The position numbers and the translations under genes are program-made. The notes under the pieces are model-generated. The model made no database searches. It was not told the DNA's origin and saw only the letters and a program-made list of their open reading frames with translations. Shown here piece after piece: positions 1 through 4,893 of a stretch of DNA of 7,296 nucleotides; positions within the stretch are counted from its first letter, which is position 1; each line of letters starts with the position of its first letter. Origin of the DNA: CBDTYW01 sp965364735. GTDB lineage: Bacteria; Actinomycetota; Nitriliruptoria; Nitriliruptorales; Nitriliruptoraceae. Location of the stretch: the NCBI GenBank assembly GCA_965364735.1, contig CBDTYW010000189.1:1-7296 (forward strand). Reading direction: 5' to 3'.

Positions 1-912
1 GGGGTCCGCGTGGCGCTCCCCGGCGACGCGGCGTACCCGCCGCGTCTGCTGCGGGGCTGGCCGGAGATCGGCGCGCCCCTGTGGTGGGCGTGGCGTGGCG
101 CGTCGATCGCAGACGAGCGCGCCGCGGTGGCGATCGTCGGTGCCCGACGGGCCACGGCCTACGGCACCGCAGTCGCCGCATGGCTCGCAGCCAGCATCGC
201 CCGGGCTGGTGTCAGGATCGTCTCCGGCGGCGCGGTCGGCATCGACGGAGCCGCACACGAAGCCGCCGCCCGTGAGGCCGGCGGGACCGTCGTGGTCCTC
301 GGCTGTGGGCATGGCGTCGCCTACCCACGCCCACATGCTCGCCGGGGCGGGCTGTTCGACACGGTCCGCGGCAACGGCGGGACGCTCGCGAACGAGCTGC
401 TGCCCGGCGATGTCGCGATCGCGGCACGGGTCCTCGCACGCAACCGGTTGATCGCCGCGCTCGCCGACGTGGTCATCGTGGTCGAGGGCGGAGCCACCTC
501 GGGCGCGCTGCGCACCGCGACCGACGCGGCCGAGCGGGGCATCGAGGTCATGGGTGTGCCCGGCGACGTCCGAGCGCCGTTGTCCGCCGCGCCACATCGG
601 CTGCTGCGTGAGGGGGCGAGCCCCTGCATCGACCCCAGCGACGTCCTGGATCTGCTGGGCCGCATCCCGCGCGCTCCGGTCACCACGGATGTCCGCGGCG
701 CCGAGCAGGATCGGCTCCCCGGCGTGTCCACGTTCCCGACGGAGCTGCATCGCGTCCTCGCTGCAGCATGGCCTCGCCCGATGCGCCTCGACGCGCTCAC
801 CCGCGAGGGCGGGCTCGGCACGGGGCGCACGCTGGCAGCGCTGACGGCAGCTCGGATCGCCGGTGAGCTCGTCGAGGCGCCCGACGGTGTTCGGCTCAGC
901 CGGAAACCATGA
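1..912 (+). CDS. dprA: DNA-processing protein DprA (Smf family), 5' end outside the window
   Basis: DprA binds incoming single-stranded DNA in the cytoplasm and loads RecA during natural transformation; many non-competent bacteria also carry it. The frame is open to base 1, so the true start and the N-terminal domain probably lie upstream. The GTG at 10 is only the first start codon inside the window. Numbering from that GTG, the Rossmann-like core is clear: AIVGARRATAYG (41-52), SGGAVGIDGAAHEAA (72-86), VVVLGCGHGVAYPR (94-107), and the ARNRLIAALADVVIVVEGG block (143-161) followed by TSGAL. VPGD (183-186) and LLREGA (198-203) follow, as in the family. Residues 243-300 look like the C-terminal winged-helix domain (DML1-like). 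About 300 residues are visible; full-length relatives are usually somewhat longer. The TGA at 910-912 lies 12 bp from the stop of the convergent hydrolase. The family call is secure; whether the organism is competent cannot be judged here. Confidence 0.93.
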   Translation, partial: GVRVALPGDAAYPPRLLRGWPEIGAPLWWAWRGASIADERAAVAIVGARRATAYGTAVAAWLAASIARAGVRIVSGGAVGIDGAAHEAAAREAGGTVVVLGCGHGVAYPRPHARRGGLFDTVRGNGGTLANELLPGDVAIAARVLARNRLIAALADVVIVVEGGATSGALRTATDAAERGIEVMGVPGDVRAPLSAAPHRLLREGASPCIDPSDVLDLLGRIPRAPVTTDVRGAEQDRLPGVSTFPTELHRVLAAAWPRPMRLDALTREGGLGTGRTLAALTAARIAGELVEAPDGVRLSRKP

Positions 913-924
913 CGGTGCGTCCCG

Positions 925-1812
925 TCAGCTCCGAGCGGCCGTCGAGCTCGCGGCCGCCGGCTTCCACACCTTCGCCAGGAAATCGTCCATCTTGGCGACG
1001 ACGCGTGCCGGCGACGTCCGGGCCTCCAGCATGGTGGACGCCTCGAAGAGCTCCGCGTTCGGGAGCTCGCGCGACAGCGCCTCGGCGTCGTCCATCGGAT
1101 GCAGCAGGTCGTAGCCGTGGCCGATGACCAGGGTCGGCATGTCGAGCTCCGCACGATCTGCGGCGGTTGGTGCACCCGGGCCGAAGAAGATGCCGTGCAG
1201 GACCGCGGCGGTCTGGCGCGGCGTGCGTGAGAGCGCGTTCATCACCGACGCCGTCGCGGCGTGCCGCGGACGTGGGAGCGCCCGCACCAGGGCGCTGGCG
1301 GGCGCGATCGCCCAGCCGAAGTAGCGCATGGAGACGAGGAGCGGCGTGAACATCGCCACCGCGGCGATCGCTCCCCGCTCGAGGACGGGCATCTCCACGA
1401 CCATGGCACGGACCCGGTGCGGCGCGATCGCGGCGGCGGCCAGCGTGGTGTTCGCGCCGAGCGAGATGCCGCCGACGGCGGCCTCGTCGAGGCCGAGGTG
1501 GTCCATCAGGGCGATGACCTGCTCGCCGTAGAGGTCGAAGCGGTGATCGTAGGCGTGGGTGGGTCGGTCGGACGAGCCGTGCCCCAGCAGGTCCAGCAGG
1601 ATCACGCGGTGGCCGCGCGCGGCCAGCGCTTGGGCGATCGAGCGGTTCAGCAGCGAGTCGAGCAGCAGTCCGTGCGTGTAGATGAGGACGCGCGGCCCGG
1701 AGCCATGGACCTCGTAGTGCAGGCGGTGGCCGTCGTGCAGGAAGTTGCCGTGCGAGATGGAGGCGATCGCCGGACGATCAGCGGATTCGGGCGTGGTCAC
1801 GGTCGACTCCAT
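925..1812 (-). CDS. Alpha/beta fold hydrolase, substrate unknown
   Basis: A 295-residue cytoplasmic alpha/beta hydrolase with no signal peptide. Visible motifs are THGLLLDS (46-53, oxyanion-hole HG), LDLLGHGSSDRP (73-84), the nucleophile elbow GISLG (115-119, Ser117) and GHGYDLLHPMDD (231-242, candidate acid Asp235). The usual late Gly-His is not apparent: the segment before the last helix reads FEASTMLEARTSP. From memory, an actinobacterial hydrolase group shows similar late segments (SILEWR-like) and a DxxHP motif, so His238 may matter instead. The ATG at 1812 has no obvious Shine-Dalgarno. A GTG at 1800, four codons in, is preceded by GGAG with 6-nt spacing and may be the real start. The frame is open back to 2028, but that part overlaps xerC and is not protein-like. 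The gene is convergent with dprA and divergent from xerC, so it is probably transcribed alone. Fold is certain; substrate is unknown. Confidence 0.88.
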   Translation of the reverse strand: MESTVTTPESADRPAIASISHGNFLHDGHRLHYEVHGSGPRVLIYTHGLLLDSLLNRSIAQALAARGHRVILLDLLGHGSSDRPTHAYDHRFDLYGEQVIALMDHLGLDEAAVGGISLGANTTLAAAAIAPHRVRAMVVEMPVLERGAIAAVAMFTPLLVSMRYFGWAIAPASALVRALPRPRHAATASVMNALSRTPRQTAAVLHGIFFGPGAPTAADRAELDMPTLVIGHGYDLLHPMDDAEALSRELPNAELFEASTMLEARTSPARVVAKMDDFLAKVWKPAAASSTAARS

Positions 1813-1836
1813 CAGGCGGGCAGGCAGGAGGGGTGC

Positions 1837-1865
1837 TTCGCGGGGGACGTGCTTGTCCCTACTGT
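1837..1865 (+). promoter_or_regulatory. Candidate xerC promoter overlapping an imperfect palindrome
   Basis: In the 103-bp spacer between the divergent hydrolase and xerC genes there is a TACTGT (1860-1865) fitting the TAnnnT form of a -10 box. A weak TTCGCG (1837-1842) lies 17 bp upstream. The 16-bp element GGGACGTGCTTGTCCC (1844-1859) pairs at 6 of 8 positions and abuts the -10, where an operator could sit. The -35 is poor and there is only one palindrome, so this is a weak inference. Confidence 0.28.
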
Positions 1866-1915
1866 CGGCCGAGAACCGCACCGCTTGCGACCGACCTTCG
1901 CGGGAGGTACTTCGA

Positions 1916-2896
1916 GTGAACAGCGACAGGGTGCCCCGCAATGTGGGACAGATGACCCCTGCGTGGGACACCGCGGTCGAACTGTTCGTGGACCATCTGC
2001 GGCTCGAACGCGACCGGAGCCCGCACACGGTGGCGGCGTACGGGCGCGACGTCCGCGACCTCGCAGCGTTCGCGGTCGCCGCGGACGTGGCGGTGCCGTC
2101 GAAGCTCGAGATCGATCACCTCCGGCGGTGGCTCGCGTCCATGTCCGAGCGTGGACTCGCACGTACGACCGTTGCGCGCCGCGTCTCGGCGGTCCGCACC
2201 TGGTTCGCCTTCCTCACGCACGCCCACATCGTCGACCGTGACCCCACCGAGCGCCTCCGCTCGCCACGGACCGCCAAGCCCCTCCCGCGGGTGCTGACGG
2301 TCGGGCAGACGGTCTCGCTCATCGAGGCGGCCGGCAGGCAACCTGCGAAGGAGGGGGACTCCGAGGCACGGGCGCTGCTCCGTGATGCTCTCGGCGCACG
2401 CGATCGCGCGGTCATCGAGATCCTCTACGCCGGTGGGCTCCGCGTCGCCGAGGTGTCCGGGGTCGATCTGACGGACGTCGATCTCGTGGCCGGACATGTC
2501 CGGGTGCTGGGAAAGGGGCGCAAGCCGCGGCAGGTGCCCCTCGGCACGCCCGCGCGCGACGCGATCGAGTGCTGGGTGGCGGAGCCGCGCGCGGCGCTGC
2601 TGCGGTCCGGGGTCGATCCGGCGGGTGCCTTGTTCGTCAACGAGCGCGGCGAGCGGCTCCGTGAGCGCTCGATCCGGAGGATCGTCGAGCAGGCGGGGCG
2701 CCGGGCTGGCGTCGGCCACGTCACACCGCACACGCTGCGACACACCTACGCGACCCATCTCCTCGAGGGCGGTGCGGACCTGCGCAGCGTCCAGGAGCTG
2801 CTCGGTCATGCCTCCCTCGCGACGACGCAGCGCTACACGCACCTGAGCCGTGGCCGGCTCCGAGAGATCCACGCATCGGCGCACCCGCGCGCATGA
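1916..2896 (+). CDS. xerC: Tyrosine recombinase XerC
   Basis: Xer recombinases act with a partner Xer and FtsK at the dif site to resolve chromosome dimers before division. This 326-residue protein has the normal family length. The SAM-like core-binding domain covers about residues 15-103 (FVDHLRLERDRSPHTVAAYG near 24-43) and the catalytic domain about 120-320. The whole active site is visible: Arg176 (GGLRVAEV), Lys200 (VLGKGRKPRQVPLG), His272 and Arg275 (PHTLRHTYATHLL), His298 (LGHASLATTQ) and nucleophile Tyr307 (RYTHLS). The GTG at 1916 is chosen because GGGAGG (1902-1907) lies 8 nt upstream; ATG 1952 is possible but poorly served. The frame runs open back to 1745, but that part overlaps the hydrolase antisense and is not protein-like. 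XerC rather than XerD rests on location: xerC sits near dprA and rpsB in other actinobacteria, including mycobacteria. Integrase-type mobility is unlikely, given the core-gene setting and lack of phage genes or att repeats. Confidence 0.93.
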   Translation: MNSDRVPRNVGQMTPAWDTAVELFVDHLRLERDRSPHTVAAYGRDVRDLAAFAVAADVAVPSKLEIDHLRRWLASMSERGLARTTVARRVSAVRTWFAFLTHAHIVDRDPTERLRSPRTAKPLPRVLTVGQTVSLIEAAGRQPAKEGDSEARALLRDALGARDRAVIEILYAGGLRVAEVSGVDLTDVDLVAGHVRVLGKGRKPRQVPLGTPARDAIECWVAEPRAALLRSGVDPAGALFVNERGERLRERSIRRIVEQAGRRAGVGHVTPHTLRHTYATHLLEGGADLRSVQELLGHASLATTQRYTHLSRGRLREIHASAHPRA

Positions 2897-2926
2897 CCGT
2901 GGGCTCACCGCACGCCCGCGCTCCGT

Positions 2927-2959
2927 GGCCTCTGGGCACCGAAGATGCCCGCAGAGGCC
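2927..2959 (+). terminator. Candidate terminator hairpin after xerC
   Basis: GGCCTCTG (2927-2934) pairs perfectly with CAGAGGCC (2952-2959), and GGCA (2935-2938) with TGCC (2946-2949). The loop is 7 nt and the 3' side has a 2-nt bulge. It starts 30 bp after the xerC stop. No T-run follows, which is common for actinobacterial terminators but leaves the call uncertain. Confidence 0.45.
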
Positions 2960-3007
2960 CGTCAGGGCCATGGACACCATCACCCAGCGTGACCATTCCC
3001 ACTTTCT

Positions 3008-3034
3008 GCGTTCGCAAGTGCTCATGAGCGTTCG
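3008..3034. promoter_or_regulatory. Perfect 10-bp palindrome between two direct repeats upstream of whiG
   Basis: GCTCATGAGC (3020-3029) is a perfect palindrome. The heptamer GCGTTCG occurs at 3008-3014 and again at 3028-3034, exactly 20 bp apart (about two helical turns). This lies about 75-100 bp before the whiG start in the least GC-rich part of the spacer, where a promoter or operator would be expected. I do not recognise a -10/-35 pair here or a known operator consensus, so a regulatory role is inferred from position and symmetry only. Confidence 0.25.
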
Positions 3035-3049
3035 TCTCCTGCCGACGGG

Positions 3050-3085
3050 GTCCGGGATGGACCGCGGGCAGGAAGCCCGCCGGAC
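3050..3085 (+). other. Hairpin in the whiG leader
   Basis: CGGGC (3065-3069) pairs with GCCCG (3075-3079) around an AGGAA loop. GTCCGG (3050-3055) pairs with CCGGAC (3080-3085), stacking directly on the inner stem at the 3' side with a 9-nt bulge on the 5' side. It ends 11 nt before the probable whiG Shine-Dalgarno GAGG (3097-3100). It could affect translation of the sigma factor, but GC-rich sequence folds easily and no function is shown. Confidence 0.25.
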
Positions 3086-3108
3086 GGACGACACGTGAGG
3101 ACGGCGGG

Positions 3109-3870
3109 ATGGATCCCGAGATCCTGGCACTCTGGGAGCGCTACCGCGCCAAGCGCGACCCTGCGATCCGCGAACAGCTGATCCTGCACTACTCGCCGCT
3201 GGTGAAGTACGTCGCCGGCCGCGTGGGTTCCGGCATGCCGAGCAACGTCGACCACGCCGACCTCGTCTCGTACGGGATCTTCGGCCTCATGGACGCGATC
3301 GAGAAGTTCGACGTGTCGCGAGGCTTCAAGTTCGAGACCTACGCCATCACCCGCATCCGCGGTGCGATCATCGACGAGCTCCGCTCCGTCGACTGGGTGC
3401 CGCGCTCCGTACGTGCCAAGGCCCGCAAGATCGAGCAGGCCATGGCCCGCCTCGAGGCGCAGCTGCACCGCACGCCGACGGACGAGGAGATCGCGGACGA
3501 GCTCGAGATCTCGGTCGAGAAGTTCCAGCTGATGCTCTCGAAGGTCTCGCTCACGAACATGGTCGCGCTCGACGACGCCCTCTCCGTCCACGACGGGGAA
3601 CGGCTCACGCTCGTCGACACCCTGCAGGACACCAACGTCATCATGCCGGAGGCGCAGGTCGACGAGCTCGAGACGCGCCGGCTGCTCAAGGAAGCGATCG
3701 GGCGGCTGTCCGAGCGTGAGCAGCAGGTCCTGGCGCTCTACTACTTCGAGGGCATGACCCTCGCCCAGATCGGGAAGATCCTCGGGGTCACCGAGTCGCG
3801 CATCTGTCAGATCCACACCAAGTCCGTGCTCTCCCTGCGCACGAAGCTCTTGGACAAGATCGCCGGCTGA
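3109..3870 (+). CDS. whiG: RNA polymerase sigma factor, FliA/WhiG family
   Basis: A sigma-28-type alternative sigma factor. It directs RNA polymerase to flagellar/chemotaxis promoters in motile bacteria (FliA) or to early aerial-hypha sporulation genes in Streptomyces (WhiG). The protein is 253 residues, normal for the family. Region 2 is nearly textbook: DLVSYGIFGLMDAIEKFD (51-68), GFKFETYA (72-79), RIRGAIIDELRSVDWVPRSV (82-101). Region 3 covers about 104-175 (RTPTDEEIADEL at 121-132). Region 4 has LSEREQQVLALYYFEGMTL (200-218) and the helix-turn-helix IGKILGVTESRICQIHTKSV (221-240). The ATG at 3109 has GAGG 8 nt upstream. In actinobacteria whiG is found near rpsB, as here, so the symbol follows position. 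FliA/WhiG factors are commonly held by an anti-sigma factor (FlgM or RsiG), and none is visible here. Whether the regulon is flagellar or developmental cannot be told from this window. Confidence 0.95.
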   Translation: MDPEILALWERYRAKRDPAIREQLILHYSPLVKYVAGRVGSGMPSNVDHADLVSYGIFGLMDAIEKFDVSRGFKFETYAITRIRGAIIDELRSVDWVPRSVRAKARKIEQAMARLEAQLHRTPTDEEIADELEISVEKFQLMLSKVSLTNMVALDDALSVHDGERLTLVDTLQDTNVIMPEAQVDELETRRLLKEAIGRLSEREQQVLALYYFEGMTLAQIGKILGVTESRICQIHTKSVLSLRTKLLDKIAG

Positions 3871-3878
3871 GCCGGTCG

Positions 3879-3900
3879 CCGGGGAGCTGATTTGCCCCGG
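3879..3900 (+). terminator. Small hairpin just after whiG
   Basis: CCGGGG (3879-3884) pairs with CCCCGG (3895-3900) around a 10-nt loop, 8 bp after the whiG stop. It may act with the larger hairpin just downstream. Short stem and long loop make it weak alone. Confidence 0.3.
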
Positions 3901-3906
3901 TGCTTG

Positions 3907-3942
3907 ACGCCACCCCCCGTCCGGGCAGACGGTGGGTGGCGT
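3907..3942. terminator. Strong terminator between convergent whiG and the minus-strand gene
   Basis: Arms 3907-3921 (ACGCCACCCCCCGTC) and 3928-3942 (GACGGTGGGTGGCGT) form a 15-bp stem with one C-T mismatch and a 6-nt loop. It sits between the whiG stop (3870) and the stop of the convergent gene (3970), the expected place for a two-way terminator. The plus-strand tail TTCTGCGTTGCT is only mildly T-rich, so termination efficiency is uncertain. Confidence 0.72.
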
Positions 3943-3969
3943 TCTGCGTTGCTCGGCCACCCGGCGTCG

Positions 3970-4686
3970 TCAGCCCAGCGGACCGCCGTGCAGCAACTCG
4001 TTGACGGTGTCGAGCGGGTCGTCCAGCTGTCCTGCCACGTCGTCGTCCAGCTGTCCGACCACGTCGTCGATCAGCTCGTCGATCGGGAGATCGCTCGGCA
4101 GGCTCGTCGGGTCCACCGGTGGCAGCATGGCCGGGTCGGTCGGGTCGACCGACGGGGCCACGTCGGGGGAGGGCGCGGAGGGCGAGGGAGCGGCCGGCTC
4201 CTGCCCCGGTGCTGGGAGGTCGGGCAGCGGGGCGCGGGTTGCGGAGCCGTCGACGACATGCTCGGCGAGCACGATCCAGCGCTCGGCGAGGGTCAGGAGG
4301 TGGCCGCTGAACGGCGCGTCGACCGTTGCGCTCATGTTCACGAGGAGCGTGGAGCTCGCGGCCAGGGTTCGGACCATCTCGGCGCGCACCGCGTCGGTGC
4401 CGCCGTCGGCGAGGTCATCGACGGCCACGATGAAGGCGTCGTCCATCGCTCCCGCCTTCGCGGCCAGGTTCTCGCCGTCCCCGGGGGTCATCTCCGTCGA
4501 GCGCTGCTTGGCGTGGTCGATCAGGCCCCAGGTCCGGTCCTCGAGGTGGTTCCCCTGGGTCTGGACGGGCCGAAGGCCGCTGTCGGGCGGCGCGCCGCGC
4601 GAGGCCGACATGACGACGACGACGGTCACACCCGACAGCACGGCGGCGACGGGTTGGACCAACATCATGGAACGGCGACTCGGCAT
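3970..4686 (-). CDS. Unrecognised exported or membrane-anchored protein with Pro-rich linker and acidic repeat tail
   Basis: I do not recognise this 238-residue protein. Residues 1-6 (MPSRRS) carry two arginines and are followed by a hydrophobic stretch, about 8-28 (MLVQPVAAVLSGVTVVVVMSA). This could be a signal peptide or an uncleaved anchor; there is no lipobox cysteine. Residues 45-150 look globular and largely helical (HLEDRTWGLIDHAKQRS, LLTLAERWIVLAEHVVDG) and hold no catalytic motif I know. Residues 153-198 are rich in Pro, Asp, Ser and Ala, like a surface linker. The tail (199-238) has degenerate acidic octads with GQLDD twice. The ATG at 4686 is chosen because GGTGGAGG lies 4 nt upstream; ATG 4701 (15 bp earlier) and ATG 4668 are alternatives. 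It is divergent from the M23-lipase gene and could share its envelope role. The signal-like N-terminus and domain pattern make this strand much more believable than the Ser-rich plus-strand frame. Confidence 0.72.
   Translation of the reverse strand: MPSRRSMMLVQPVAAVLSGVTVVVVMSASRGAPPDSGLRPVQTQGNHLEDRTWGLIDHAKQRSTEMTPGDGENLAAKAGAMDDAFIVAVDDLADGGTDAVRAEMVRTLAASSTLLVNMSATVDAPFSGHLLTLAERWIVLAEHVVDGSATRAPLPDLPAPGQEPAAPSPSAPSPDVAPSVDPTDPAMLPPVDPTSLPSDLPIDELIDDVVGQLDDDVAGQLDDPLDTVNELLHGGPLG
4018..4065. repeat. Two tandem 24-bp copies coding an acidic octapeptide
   Basis: Bases 4018-4041 and 4042-4065 match at 22 of 24 positions (shared core GTCGTCCAGCTGTCC), and a more diverged third unit continues from 4066. 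The 24-bp length keeps frame in the minus-strand gene, giving DELIDDVV, GQLDDDVA and GQLDDPLD in the C-terminal tail. Replication slippage is the likely origin. Confidence 0.7.
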
Positions 4687-4809
4687 GGGACCTCCACCCA
4701 TGGCGTCGGCGTCCGGCCGCCCGAGGTGAAGCACAAACGCGCCACGGCGACATCCCGGCTGTTCGGCCGCCGCCGCATGGCCCACCCGGCGTGGCCCGGC
4801 AGGAACGCG

Positions 4810-4818
4810 TTGTCCACA
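4810..4818 (+). promoter_or_regulatory. Perfect DnaA-box match upstream of the M23-lipase gene
   Basis: TTGTCCACA matches the form of DnaA box preferred in high-GC actinobacteria. It is the only full match I saw. It lies in the divergent spacer 76 bp before the start at 4894. Its first six bases could double as a -35 (TTGTCC), with a poor GATCCT (4834-4839) 18 bp downstream. DnaA binding is plausible from the sequence, but a role is inferred. Confidence 0.4.
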
Positions 4819-4893
4819 GCGCGGGGTTGCGCGGATCCTCCTGGGCGGCATCATCAGCACCGGACCCGGGGGCGGGTCAGGTGAACGTTCGTC

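Noticed and set aside
321..1175. Long minus-strand open frame antisense to dprA
   Set aside because: Rich in Arg, Ser and Pro with no domain, and overlaps well-supported dprA and hydrolase; typical shadow frame in high-GC DNA.
1745..1915. Upstream extension of xerC to ATG 1745
   Set aside because: The extension runs antisense through the hydrolase start and is not protein-like; GTG 1916 has a strong Shine-Dalgarno.
1813..2028. Upstream extension of the hydrolase to a start at 2028
   Set aside because: The added 72 residues are low-complexity, unlike the family, and overlap the xerC start and coding region.
1916..2896. XerC-like gene as an integrase of a mobile element
   Set aside because: Core-gene neighbours, normal Xer length, no att repeats and no phage or transfer genes.
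1859..3960. Two long minus-strand open frames antisense to xerC and whiG (1859-3130 and 3022-3960)
   Set aside because: Both mirror strongly conserved genes and have Arg-rich or Asp/Glu/Leu-rich shadow composition without motifs.
3892..4884. Plus-strand open frames over the 3970-4686 gene
   Set aside because: One is a Ser-run sequence and the other is Gly/Arg/His-rich; neither has domains. The minus-strand reading has a signal-like N-terminus and a good ribosome-binding site.
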